From Rachicladosporium sp. CCFEE 5018 (lineage: Eukaryota; Ascomycota; Dothideomycetes; Cladosporiales; Cladosporiaceae): a stretch of DNA of 64,000 bases. The position numbers and the translations under genes were made by a program. The stretch is from the NCBI GenBank assembly GCA_002077045.2, contig KZ111142.1:1102418-1166417 (forward strand), read 5' to 3'. The notes below the pieces were generated by a model, which saw nothing but the letters and a program-made list of their open reading frames with translations, had not been told where the DNA came from and did not search any database. Within the stretch, counting starts at the first letter, position 1, and each line of letters opens with the position of its first letter. Shown here piece by piece: positions 20,074 through 29,827 of this stretch.

Positions 20074-21705
20074 TCAGCGCAGAGCAGGCACAGACACACC
20101 TCTCTTGCCCTGCCTGAGTAGACTACCGACACTAGCTGGCGCACACGGCGCATGCTCAGTCTCGGCCACCCCCTTCTCCTCGATATGCGCGGGACCTTCG
20201 GTGGCACGATGCTGCATTTCCTTGGGCCCAACCGCTTCGGTAGTAATGGCACCTGTATTCCGCCTTCCTCTCTGCCTCGTACCCTTCTGCTTCCTGTCCT
20301 TCTGCTTCGTGCCACCACGCTTTTGCGTCTTCTTGATCCTCTCACTCGTCTGCTTGCTCTGCCCAACATCTACATGAAGCTCGGTGTGATCATCATGGCC
20401 TCGCAATTCCACCAACCTAGCGACGGCGAAACGGAAAGATTCAGCGTGCCGCAGGATCACAGCTCTTGTGTCCATAGTCCCGCCCATCCTGCCCTGCTTG
20501 GCGATGAAGTCTTCATCCATGCTGTCATAGAACTCCACACTAGCAGAATTCTGGAGCCTCTTACCAGCAGCTTCGATGCGATCAGTGTACTTGGGACCAA
20601 AGTACGACAGCCGGGCGAAGTGGAGTTCGAGGGTACGGATTTCGAAGAGTGTGTCGAGCAACATGGTGCGAAGATGGCCAAGTAGGTGGAGGAGTTGACC
20701 TCGGGTCAGTGATGGATCCTGGATGAGAGTCGCAAGGTTCGAGATGTCGATGCCAGGATCGACGAGTTGTATCTCAAGCTGCTGGAACACATCTTGCGAT
20801 GATTTCGGCGGAGTTTCCATAGCGAGCTCATTGCCGTCATTGTTGGACTGCTGCAGGTCGAGAGGAGGTGGCGAGCCCAGATCGTAAGCTTCGCTGCTTG
20901 CGGGCTCCGCAGACTCGTCGAGCGTAGCGTTTGTCGCACCGTCGAGAGCCGGAATGTCCTGCGCATCCGTCGTCCACCCCCAATTCCCGTCGATTAAGCT
21001 TGTCCCGGATCCTGGTCCAACGCGCTGACTACCGCTCCACGTGTCGCTCGTTGCTACAGCATTCCACCCAGCATCGACGTGCGGATATACTGTACCATCG
21101 TCAGGTCTGAAGTCATCAATCGCTTGGTTCTCGTCTACCCGCGTCACAGACGCAACCCAAGGTGAAGCGTTTAGGTTCAATGGTGACATTGTCGTGAGCA
21201 AATGCCGCGCCCAGTCCTCGTGATGGACTTCCGGGACTCTTTTCATCAAAGACTTGTGTACGAGCCAAAGCGAACCAGACAGACCAAGACCGCGCTCGAT
21301 AGTGTCATCGTCGTCATCGTACAAGGGTGCGGAGGGTGAAGAGACAAGAGTGGACGTACCAGAAATACTCTCGGGCTTCGACGACACTTCTAGATCCGTG
21401 AAACGGCGGATCGTATAATGAGCTTGGCCAGGCGCAGGCTGGCGATCACGCGCATTGATGATTATGATCTCCTCCGAACTTGGTGTTGGAGGAGGTGGGT
21501 CGCAGGGGTAGGTGTCGCGGGAAACCTTGGGTGGCGTCGACACCGACGGCGATGTCTTCTGCAGCACGAGCGGGGTCGCAACAGGATTCTTGTTCGCGCG
21601 TTGTTGCAGCCGGCCGCGCTGCTGTGGCTTGGCTCTTGAGTCCGTCTTCGCGACAGGCGACCCGTTGACATCGCTGATCATGTGGAGTGGTGCTTGCTTG
21701 GCCAT
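20074..21705 (-). CDS. hypothetical protein with basic C-terminal tract
   Basis: 543 codons from ATG 21705 (MAKQAPLHMISDVNGSP); the frame is open about 40 codons further without an ATG, so a 5' exon is possible. The first half is Pro/Ser-rich and looks disordered, with an acidic YDDDDDT patch. The region around residues 290-440 looks folded and helical: QDVFQQLEIQLVDPG, LTRGQLLHLLGHLRTMLLD, TLELHFARLSYFGPKY, RHAESFRFAVARLVELRG. This is followed by a Lys/Arg tract (RIKKTQKRGGTKQKDRKQKG) resembling a nucleic-acid-binding or nuclear localisation segment. I do not recognise the family. The clean long frame and normal codon use support a real gene. Confidence 0.7.
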   Translation of the reverse strand: MAKQAPLHMISDVNGSPVAKTDSRAKPQQRGRLQQRANKNPVATPLVLQKTSPSVSTPPKVSRDTYPCDPPPPTPSSEEIIIINARDRQPAPGQAHYTIRRFTDLEVSSKPESISGTSTLVSSPSAPLYDDDDDTIERGLGLSGSLWLVHKSLMKRVPEVHHEDWARHLLTTMSPLNLNASPWVASVTRVDENQAIDDFRPDDGTVYPHVDAGWNAVATSDTWSGSQRVGPGSGTSLIDGNWGWTTDAQDIPALDGATNATLDESAEPASSEAYDLGSPPPLDLQQSNNDGNELAMETPPKSSQDVFQQLEIQLVDPGIDISNLATLIQDPSLTRGQLLHLLGHLRTMLLDTLFEIRTLELHFARLSYFGPKYTDRIEAAGKRLQNSASVEFYDSMDEDFIAKQGRMGGTMDTRAVILRHAESFRFAVARLVELRGHDDHTELHVDVGQSKQTSERIKKTQKRGGTKQKDRKQKGTRQRGRRNTGAITTEAVGPKEMQHRATEGPAHIEEKGVAETEHAPCAPASVGSLLRQGKRGVSVPALR

Positions 21706-22016
21706 GTTGCCACTGTCGCCGTTGCAAAGGGGGGGAAGAGTCGCGCAACTGGTTGCAGGAGCTGTAGTCACTCTCGTCGATTTCAACTTGATTGCTGTGT
21801 CTGATCCAAGGCCGCAAGCCAAGCTCAAGACAATGGTGAGTGCATTGTCTTGTTTGTCAACAATGCGACGCGCTTGATTGCTTCAATCTCGTCGTACGTC
21901 GCATGAAAGACAAGATGCTGATAGACAAGATGCCACAGCGTGTGTTGAACATGCGCGACTGTGTTGGGATGACAATGATCGAGTGATGGTATTATGCAAT
22001 AGGAGACGTGATGTCG
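21706..22016. other. short intergenic spacer
   Basis: Between two minus-strand genes; carries the 5' flank of the hypothetical gene and the 3' flank of the polymerase gene. Nothing else seen. Confidence 0.5.
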
Positions 22017-23771
22017 TCAAGGGTCGACGAGGTGGTACCGTTGATGCGCCAACATAGCAAATTCAGGAAGGCGCAACCCACAGTCGCCACATACTTCACT
22101 TTCGTCTTCTTCCCCGTCGTCCCAGACGTCATCCGCTCTGGCGATGCTGACGGTTGACTCGATCTCGTGCACTGCATCAATGTCGTCGAGCTCCTCTACC
22201 ACGTCCTCAATGACACGAAAGTCTTTGAGGACATCTTCTTGCCGTCTGAACATGCCACTGATGTCCCTTCCGTTCGCAGTCTTGCTCTCGCCACCTGTTT
22301 CTGCCATGTTGGTGACAGCAAGATTGACAAGACTGAGATTCCACCCTGCTTTCTCAGGGTGTAGTTTTCGAAACATTCCTGCCAGTGCCTCTTTGACCAG
22401 CTTATCGGCGAGGACATCAATGCTGTCAACGAGAGAAAAGACGAATGTGGGAAGAGGCGCGGAGTGGGAGATTCGCTTGAAGGAACGCGGTCGAGTTCCA
22501 TCAGCCAGAAGCGCCTTGCGTGGCCGTGTCGTCAGTCGCAAGGTCTTTGGATGTGCGAGCCACTTCTTTGACAGAGGTGCAGTTGAGGCATCCTTGTCTT
22601 CATCCCAGTGGTCCTCATCGCCCAGCAGATCGATGCGCATCCTCGTCAATAGACTTTTCGCAAGCCCGTCAAGCTCCTTCAGCAGTTCAGGCATAGTGTC
22701 CAGACGAATGTAGCTATCTTCAATGCTTATCTGCCTAGGCACTGCTCGCATTTGGCTTACCTCAGTGTCGTCCACTCCATGCAGAAAGCACCAGATCTTG
22801 TATCCGATGCCGTGTGGCGAGCCTGGGCCAGCCAGTAGCTTCTCAAGCATCTCTGGGCTGACGCCAGGATTCTCGCGTACGTCAGCCACGGTGATCTTCT
22901 CCTTGGTGCCACCATAAACCAGGCCAGCGTCGAATTCGGCAGGTCTGTGCAGAATACACTCGCGTATCTTTTGTGAGAGCTTGAAGCCGACGCCAGGGAC
23001 TTTGCCGATATCATGCTCGCCGATGAATGCCTGTGAAGGTCCTTCGAGGTCACCGTGTCCGTCGGGCATGAGAACGGTTTGTCCCTTTGGCTTGTGAAGG
23101 TTGCCCACCAGCTTCGACAGCACTTTGTTGGTGGCAATTCCAACAGTGCAAGTGTAGCCTTTCTCCCTCTCGAGTTCATGGCGTATGTACATTGCCAGAT
23201 GACTGCCGAGCCTGAGGCGGAAAGTGAGCTGATCGACTTCTTGATTACTGGAAAATGCATAGTCTTCAGGGTATGCATGACCTGCCACCTTCCCAGCATC
23301 GAACCCAAAGCCTGCTGTAGGATCACGCTTCGACATCTGAAAGAAGGAGTTCGTGAGATCGTGCACGTTCAATGTCTCCATGTTGAAGTCGATCATATCC
23401 GTGACATCCAACCACACCTCATCGAAACCCAGCCTTTCAACTTTGCCATTCCAACTGAACCCTTCAATGAACTTGTATAAGTCCTTGCTGGCATCCCGAA
23501 ATCTCGAGATATCCTCACCCAGCTCGATGATCACCTCCGGGCATATTCGCCTGGCTTCACGGATGAGCTGCAGCTTGTGTAAGCCCCGACGGCGAGCCTC
23601 ATAGTTGCATGTCACGATGATCTGCTTCTGCTGAACGGCAAAGGGTAGCGATTTGAGGTTCGGGTTAGCTGCTTCGAACACGGCGGCGTAAAAGCAGTCA
23701 TAGTCGAAGTGGATGATTATTCGGGAGTCTTTGCGTGGAGGTGGCGTCCGGATGGAGACAGGCGGTGGCAT
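22017..23771 (-). CDS. Y-family DNA polymerase (DNA polymerase iota type) with C-terminal UBZ-like finger
   Basis: 584 residues from ATG 23771 (MPPPVSIRTPPPRK). Translesion polymerase that inserts nucleotides opposite damaged template bases. Seen: motif I IIIHFDYDCFYAAVFE with the first catalytic Asp, VTCNYEARRRGL (YxAR), the second acidic cluster GFDEVWLDVTDM, a CTVGIATNKVLSKL palm-thumb segment, helix-hairpin-helix KVPGVGFKLSQKI, and the little-finger domain around residues 330-480. The final 25 residues form CGDCGLRLPEFAMLAHQRYH, a C2H2 finger like the ubiquitin-binding UBZ of pol eta and iota, which would recruit it to ubiquitinated PCNA. GFDE in place of the eta-type SIDE favours iota. 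No lesion. A TTG-initiated extension of seven codons upstream is not needed. Confidence 0.9.
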   Translation of the reverse strand: MPPPVSIRTPPPRKDSRIIIHFDYDCFYAAVFEAANPNLKSLPFAVQQKQIIVTCNYEARRRGLHKLQLIREARRICPEVIIELGEDISRFRDASKDLYKFIEGFSWNGKVERLGFDEVWLDVTDMIDFNMETLNVHDLTNSFFQMSKRDPTAGFGFDAGKVAGHAYPEDYAFSSNQEVDQLTFRLRLGSHLAMYIRHELEREKGYTCTVGIATNKVLSKLVGNLHKPKGQTVLMPDGHGDLEGPSQAFIGEHDIGKVPGVGFKLSQKIRECILHRPAEFDAGLVYGGTKEKITVADVRENPGVSPEMLEKLLAGPGSPHGIGYKIWCFLHGVDDTEVSQMRAVPRQISIEDSYIRLDTMPELLKELDGLAKSLLTRMRIDLLGDEDHWDEDKDASTAPLSKKWLAHPKTLRLTTRPRKALLADGTRPRSFKRISHSAPLPTFVFSLVDSIDVLADKLVKEALAGMFRKLHPEKAGWNLSLVNLAVTNMAETGGESKTANGRDISGMFRRQEDVLKDFRVIEDVVEELDDIDAVHEIESTVSIARADDVWDDGEEDESEVCGDCGLRLPEFAMLAHQRYHLVDP

Positions 23772-24605
23772 ATTGTCAACATCTTCGGGCAACCTGACGA
23801 TTAGATCAGGAGTCCAGGCAGGAGATCTGGCACGAGGTCTGACGTGTTTTGTTTGAACGCAAGTCGCGTCGTTGGCCTCACTTCACACGGCACTAAGCCC
23901 GATTGGGATAGAATCTACCCACAAACTCCAAGGCCAACTCGTGCTTCACAGCATCTCACCGGCATGTCAACAAGGTCTTGTCACTGCAATCACGCCTAAA
24001 GCGACTCCCTTCTCGAGTTTCAACTTCTCGAGCATATAACCGGAGTCTCCCTTAATACACATCAATTCCGTCCTATATCACCCGAGCGCGACAGCATCTC
24101 CGATAGTACCCGAGCAGCCGATCGCCCGCCCATGCTGCACCCCTCCCGTCCGCCAATCTGGGGTAGCTCGAGTGCATGTGAGAATGATGAAATGTGAATA
24201 TGCAGAGACATGTATCTTGACTTCGTCCAACGGAACAACAACGCGGTCCAGACTGTATCGTCAGCGTACGTCCAGACGGCATCAGCAGCTGAGACTCGTT
24301 GTCCATTCTCGATCGTCACCGGAGAGATTCCATTCATTACGGCCAACTATCGAACCTCTGCCGAGGCCCACGAAGCTTCGTGGACTGGCGGTTTGGAGTC
24401 ACGAGCCCAGAGCATATTCGATCGCGTTGTACGACTAGAATCCATTGACACACATACTGCTCATCCAGTCACTTTGGACCTTGCACGAATCGCATTGGCT
24501 TGATACTGGACTTGCGAAATTACCCATACTGGCTTGCTAGCACGCGGGGCAGAGTTGACGGACCTACCTTCGCCCAGGCCTGAGAGGTCTTGAGAGGAGT
24601 GTAGT
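23772..24605. other. intergenic, divergent promoter region
   Basis: Divergent upstream regions of polymerase iota (-) and the mitochondrial kinase (+). It contains a 97-codon plus-strand ORF (24210-24503) whose translation looks protein-like but matches no family I know; I do not call it. Confidence 0.45.
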
Positions 24606-26096
24606 ATGAGTTGGAAGCAGACGGCCGAATTGGCCAGTACGATCAAGCACTATGCCAACTTCCCTGCTACTGGTGTGTCGTTGCGACAGATGTATGTACC
24701 GAAAGGGCGTCAATGACCCGTGGGCCAAGACTGACGTGTGACCAGGGTTCAGTTTGGCAGTAATCCTTCGACAGGTAGGAACAGTACCCGGTGAGACTTG
24801 AGACGAGCAACGCCTAATGTGTAATGTAGGGACACTGTTCCGCGCATCACAATTCCTCTCCGAAGAGCTTCCAATAAGATTGGCACACCGAGTGGAGGAA
24901 CTGGGAGACCTTCCCGATGGGCTGAATGAGATGCCCAGTATAAAGCGTGTGCAGGACTGGTATGCACAGTCATTCGAGGTCAGTTGAAATTGGGGTCTTG
25001 GGAGCGAGACGAGCACCAGACTAACGTACACGTCCAGGAAATTACCACACTACCTCAGCCCTCTCTCACATCAGAAGTCAAAGAACGCCTCGCAAGACCA
25101 GCAAAGAGCAGCAAGCATTCGCGAGTACTGACAGAAACGTCTGCAAACCCCAGTGTGAAGGCAGGGCAATATGCGTCACAACCGAAATCACTGCAGGGAG
25201 GGAACGGCAATGGAGATCGACGAGTCGCGAACATGCGAAGATATTACAGCGCTGCAGACGACAATACTGGGGCATGGCCACCGGAGCTGAATGACTTCAA
25301 TACCAAGTTCTCGAGCACACTGGATAAGATCAAACGGAGACATGACTCCGTGGTCACGACGATGGCACAGGGCATACTCGAGTACAAGCGGAAACGACAA
25401 CGGATGCAGATCGATCACAATATACAAGCGTTCCTGGACCGCTTCTACATGAGTCGGATAGGCATACGGATGTTGATAGGGCAGCACATTGCGCTCACAG
25501 ATCAGCGATCACACTCTGACCCTAACTATGTCGGGATAATATACACTAAGACGAACGTGCGAGACCTGGCGCAAGAAGCGATCGAGAATGCGAGATTCGT
25601 CTGTGAGGACCACTACGGGCTCTTCGATGCGCCTAAAGTGCGGTTGATTTGCCCGCCAGATCTGAACTTCATGTACGTCCCCGGACATCTGTCGCATATG
25701 CTCTTCGAGACGCTCAAGAACAGCTTACGAGCTGTGGTGGAAACACACGGAGCACATAAGGAGGACTTCCCCGTTACGAACGTGATCGTTAGCGAGGGCA
25801 AAGAGGACATAACGATCAAGATCAGCGACGAAGGCGGCGGCATACCCCGATCAAGCATACCCTTAGTCTGGACCTACATGTATACGACTGTCGACCAAAC
25901 GCCCAATCTAGACCCAGACTTCAACAAATCCGACTTCAAAGCACCCATGGCCGGGTTCGGCTACGGCCTTCCGATCAGTAGACTCTATGCCCGCTACTTC
26001 GGCGGCGACCTCAAGTTAATTAGCATGGAAGGCTATGGCACAGATGTCTACCTCCATCTGAATCGACTCTCCTCGAGTTCGGAGCCGCTGCAGTGA
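24606..26096 (+). CDS. mitochondrial pyruvate/branched-chain dehydrogenase kinase (PDK family)
   Basis: Exons 24606-24691, 24746-24774, 24830-24978, 25038-26096; 440 residues, phases consistent. Protein kinase of the GHKL fold in the mitochondrial matrix that phosphorylates and switches off the E1 subunit of pyruvate (or branched-chain) dehydrogenase. Seen: N-terminal helical domain (FRASQFLSEELPIRLAHRVEEL, split by introns), then GIRMLIGQHIAL, the N-box FETLKNSLRAVVE, G1 box ISDEGGGIPRS, and G2 box GFGYGLPISRLYARYFGGDL. An extra Lys/Ser-rich insert of about 60 residues after QPSLTSEVKERL has no family counterpart in my memory. The normal C-terminus (HLNRLSSSSEPLQ) is followed by TGA, after which the same frame stays open for another 126 codons. 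Confidence 0.92.
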
Positions 26097-26474
26097 CAAC
26101 GACCAGTCATGAGAGACGAATGGACGGACGGATCGCTTGCGCCTGCTGCTGCTCAGCCTGCGCTTCCCTCAGCCGTGGCGACAACGACAGCACGCGCAAC
26201 GCAGGTTCCGCCCCCGCGTCCGGCGTCTCAGGGATTGACGGGTAGTGGGAGATCCAGTAGCGGGAGAACGAGCGACTTGCAGAGCCTGACGATGGCTAGT
26301 AAGGCTATGAAGGGATTTAAGGGGAAAAGTGGGAAGGGAGCCATGGCCATGACGAGTCGTGAGGTCAGTGAACGGAGGCAGGTAGGCGATGCGGAGAGTC
26401 TGGTCAATCCGCCCGAGCGGTCTGGCCAGGGTGAGCCTTGGTGGAAGAATGTGGGTATGGAGGAGGGACTGTGA
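26097..26474 (+). CDS. ORF in frame with, and directly behind, the kinase stop codon
   Basis: After TGA 26094-26096 the kinase frame continues QRPVMRDEWTDG... to 26474 without another stop (ATG at 26109, 121 codons). Content: Ala/Pro/Ser-rich, a basic MKGFKGKSGKGAM patch, and an end with GEPWWKNVGMEEGL. It could be a short separate protein, a readthrough extension (context TGA-CAA, not the known fungal TGA-CTA signal), or chance. No 3n intron with convincing borders spans the stop. Low confidence. Confidence 0.3.
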   Translation, partial: QRPVMRDEWTDGSLAPAAAQPALPSAVATTTARATQVPPPRPASQGLTGSGRSSSGRTSDLQSLTMASKAMKGFKGKSGKGAMAMTSREVSERRQVGDAESLVNPPERSGQGEPWWKNVGMEEGL

Positions 26475-26577
26475 ATGGGGGATGTGTACATGTACATATG
26501 GGAAGGCGAGGTTATACCTCAACGAGGCCATGAGGCTCTACCATGCATCGGTATGACCGTACGTGTGACCGAATATA

Positions 26578-27904
26578 TCACTTCGACCCTACAGCCTTCT
26601 TCCACTCCTGCGCTGCCAGCTCTCGGACATCCTCAATAATTCCCGCCGGATCCTCGATCGCCGCGTAGTGCCCGCCATCGTTCCGCTCTGCGAAATGTCA
26701 GTATTCCGCGCTCCCAACAGATCAACACACAGAACTCACCCTTATAGTACACCAGATTCCCCGTCCTCTCCACCGCCCGCTTACTACTCGGCTCCGTATC
26801 CCAATAAAAGCTCGTATACCCAAACGGAATCGTGATCCTGTTCTTCGGCTCCATCGCAAAGCTCGCGAAGTTCTCATGCCGCACGTTCTCGTAGTAGCAC
26901 AACATCGAAGGCATTATGCAGTCCGTCAGGTAGTATAGCGTTGCTGTGGTGAGGATCACGCGCGTCCAGTAGGGTTTCTTCTGGTTGTCGGGGCCGGCGG
27001 CTTCGTTGTACTTCTCGCCGACCCAGGTGAGGATCGCGAGGGGGTTGTCGTTGAAGCCGAAGCCGATTGTGTGGGGCTTAGTAGCTCGTCAGCGATATGG
27101 CATGCGAGTACTAGGAGCGACAATAACTTACTCTTGTCCGCATGCACACCGCATACCCCATGTGCCACTCCAGCCAGTTGTCCACTCTCGCTTGCACGTC
27201 CTTCTCCCTTTGCGTATACTCCACGCCCTCCGGCAACGGACTCGGCGCGAAATTGAAGTGCACCAGTTTGCAGTTGTCAGTGTACTTACTACCCATTTCC
27301 CTGCCAATCCAATGCGACCAATCGCCCCCCTGCATCATATACTCGCTGTATCCCAGCCGCTTCATCAACTGATCAAACACCCTCGCCGTATCCTGCAGCG
27401 TCCAGCCGCTACGTGGCGGCCAGTCTGAGAAGCAGAAACCGGGCAAGGAGGGCACGACGACGTGGAAAGCTGGGTCGGAGTCAGACGAGGGATTCGAAAG
27501 TGGCGTCCAAACTTCGGAGAACTCCCAGAATGTACCGGGCCAGCCATGGCACAATATTAGGGGGATCGCATCGGCGCGGGAGGAGCGAGCGTGCACGTAG
27601 TGAATGTTCAGATCTTCGATCTTCGTGTGGAAGTGCGGCACTGCGTTGATCTTATCTTGGACCTCGTACCAGTCGTAGTCGTGCCAGGCGTTGAACAGTG
27701 TTTCGGCCCATTCGTAGGTCGGTCCTGAGATTATTAGTGCTGGTCGTTGGAAGGCCGGGGTTAGGTGGGCTTGCCATATTTGTCTCCTGCGTCTGGGACG
27801 ATGGGTTTTGGAGGGAGGCGAGTGTCTTTCAGCTTTCTCTTCAAGCGATCGATCTCTGCTTTTGGGATGTCTACTTTGAAAGGAATGATTTCTGCGGAAG
27901 ACAT
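26578..27904 (-). CDS. epoxide hydrolase (alpha/beta hydrolase with EHN domain)
   Basis: Exons (minus): 27904-27775, 27724-27132, 27076-26740, 26687-26578; 389 residues. Opens epoxides to diols by a covalent ester intermediate; the substrate is unknown. Exon 1 encodes the EHN start MSSAEIIPFKVDIPKAEIDR, and KYG-PTYEWAETLFNAWHDYDW is formed by splicing. Then come LILCHGWPGTFWEF (oxyanion HGWP), GGDWSHWIGREMG with the nucleophile Asp, and the C-terminal NDGGHYAAIEDP with the catalytic His. Intron 1 (27725-27774, 50 nt) has a GC donor (GCAAGC) and a normal AG acceptor. A gene finder restricted to GT would start in the wrong frame, as the 297-codon ORF beginning at 28004 does. No lesion seen. Confidence 0.92.
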
Positions 27905-28469
27905 GATTGCGGGGCTGCAGTGGAAGTGAATGAGAGATGCGAACTGTTTGTGCTCGATACCTTAGCAGAAGCGCAGAAGGCGGACATCGCCCTCTTTTAC
28001 ACACTTACCTGCCTACATGTATCGTTGTCGGAAACATGTCTGTGCCTGAGCGTGAAGCTCTAGATCAGCCATACCCCTCACGTCAACTGTTGCCCAAGGT
28101 TCCAGCTGCCCGTCATTGGAGCCGTATGACAGCTTGCGCGAGTAAGGGGCTAAGACAGAGGGTTGGAGCTGCCGTTTGCGTCCTTCCGTGTCGTGAAATC
28201 TGATAGGGTCATGCGATTGTGCTCATGAGTGTCATGGCACTATGAAATGAACTCTTGAAGTGGCATTGAAGCACAGGCCACGACCATCGACCTCACTTCA
28301 TGAAGGGACGCCAAGACTAGGCAATCTGTTGGTGACATCGTGTGCTTCACCAATAGACGTTACCAGGCTGCTCTGGATGTCTTAAACACAGGAAATGCTC
28401 CTATCAGGACAGCTGCGATAGTCGTCCGGTGCACTGTTACACCTGAGAGAGCATCGGTGGATTGCGCAG
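27905..28469. other. intergenic, divergent promoter region
   Basis: Upstream regions of epoxide hydrolase (-) and the RCC1-like gene (+). No gene or clear regulatory motif supported. Confidence 0.5.
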
Positions 28470-29567
28470 ATGAAGCTTCTCGCTGCCGGGTCCAACAGTC
28501 ATCACCAACTCAATGGCTCTGATGACGATGTCCGAAGCTTTGAAGTGCTCGCCCCGGAGTCAGAGTCAGAGTCAGGCCCCGGAAACCTCGACGTTGGCCT
28601 TCTGTACGCCAGCTGGAGCACCACAACGATTCTCAACGCGACGCAGCTCATCAACCTCGGCCACCGGCCCTGGTCCACCAAGAGTCCACCCACGACGCGT
28701 TCTCCGTTTGGAGACCACAATGGCCTAGTCGGGTACCTCGATAACGAAGGCCGAATATGGTGCCTACACGCAGAACCTCGCAATCCGAGCGCTCGCAGAC
28801 CACCACTAACGTTGCTTAACGACGACCCTGACGCGCCTAAGATCGGCTACTTCGCGTTGGCGAATAATGGCAAGGTTGCTTTGTCGTTCGAACAAGCTCC
28901 AAATGGTCGACTAGCACATGTAGTCGAGTTCGCGTCGCTAGACGCGTTCAAGGGGTGGTATCTCGATCCCTCCGATCCGGCAAAGGCACCAGAAGCGCAC
29001 CATATGCTACCTGGACAGCCAGTACAATTACTTGCCAACGCGGCGACGTTTCTCCTTCTGATGGCGGGAGGAGAAGTTTACAGCTGGGGTGACCCGCGCT
29101 ACCGTACCCTTGGTCGTAGTATCGTTGGAGAGGAAGCAGCCCCAGCGAACAAACCCGGATTGATCAACGCGCTTGGAGGAATGAAGGCAAGTAAGATAGC
29201 CTGTGGAGGGTGGCTTTGTGCCGCCCTTTGCGATCAAGCGCTATATATCTGGGGCGCCACGCTCCCAAGCAAGGACAATGAGATCAAAGTGCTCACTGAA
29301 CTCGGACCGGACGAGCTGGAGCTTGTTGACGTGCCTTCTGTTGGAGTCGAGTCCGTGGACTTCATCGATGTCTCTGTTGGTGACAATCATATTGCTGCTG
29401 TAACCGCGAACGGCCGGCTTTTTGTCATTGGCGACAACACTTATGGGCAGCTTGGCATCGGGGAGCAGGTCTTCTCAGATGACTGGGTTGAAGTACCTTG
29501 GGTTGAGAGTGCCCTTCGCGTGCAGTGCGGTCCACAAAGCACGTTCATTTGGATGAACGCGGACTGA
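28470..29567 (+). CDS. RCC1-repeat (ATS1-like) protein
   Basis: Single exon, 365 residues from MKLLAAGSNSHHQLNG, itself a typical first blade (GSNxxxQLG). Further blades: ATFLLLMAGGEVYSWGDPRY, KIACGGWLCAALCDQALYIWG, VSVGDNHIAAVTANGRLFVIG followed by DNTYGQLGIGE, and the closing VQCGPQSTFIWM. The order and Gly-rich turns fit a degenerate RCC1 beta-propeller, as in yeast Ats1 and related fungal proteins. Whether it acts on a GTPase, tRNA-modification factors or microtubules cannot be told from sequence. Intact frame. Confidence 0.85.
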   Translation: MKLLAAGSNSHHQLNGSDDDVRSFEVLAPESESESGPGNLDVGLLYASWSTTTILNATQLINLGHRPWSTKSPPTTRSPFGDHNGLVGYLDNEGRIWCLHAEPRNPSARRPPLTLLNDDPDAPKIGYFALANNGKVALSFEQAPNGRLAHVVEFASLDAFKGWYLDPSDPAKAPEAHHMLPGQPVQLLANAATFLLLMAGGEVYSWGDPRYRTLGRSIVGEEAAPANKPGLINALGGMKASKIACGGWLCAALCDQALYIWGATLPSKDNEIKVLTELGPDELELVDVPSVGVESVDFIDVSVGDNHIAAVTANGRLFVIGDNTYGQLGIGEQVFSDDWVEVPWVESALRVQCGPQSTFIWMNAD

Positions 29568-29827
29568 ACCGCACCATGCCAGTGCCCTGGGAGGCGGATA
29601 CTACCTCCGCCATCACCAGAATCTGAAGGTCTCTTATGCAACTATCGACTACGCTGCGACGTCATCTCTGCCACATGAAGTGTCAATGAGGGACAACGTC
29701 GGATGATCGACGTGAGCCACCCGGGAGTGCCTCTCTCCATGGAGTTTGAAGTAGTAGCTCACGGCCGTGGTGCGGTGGATAAGTGCATGAGAAGCCTTCG
29801 AAATTTCGAGAGAGCGTAGCTAGAGCT

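Noticed and set aside
26169..26531. 120-codon minus-strand ORF behind the kinase gene
   Set aside because: Overlaps the plus-strand extension frame and has no recognisable content; shadow.
27111..28004. 297-codon ORF as the full epoxide hydrolase reading frame
   Set aside because: Its first 90 residues are non-homologous; the EHN start MSSAEIIPFKVD lies in another frame and is joined through a GC-AG intron, so the gene begins at 27904.
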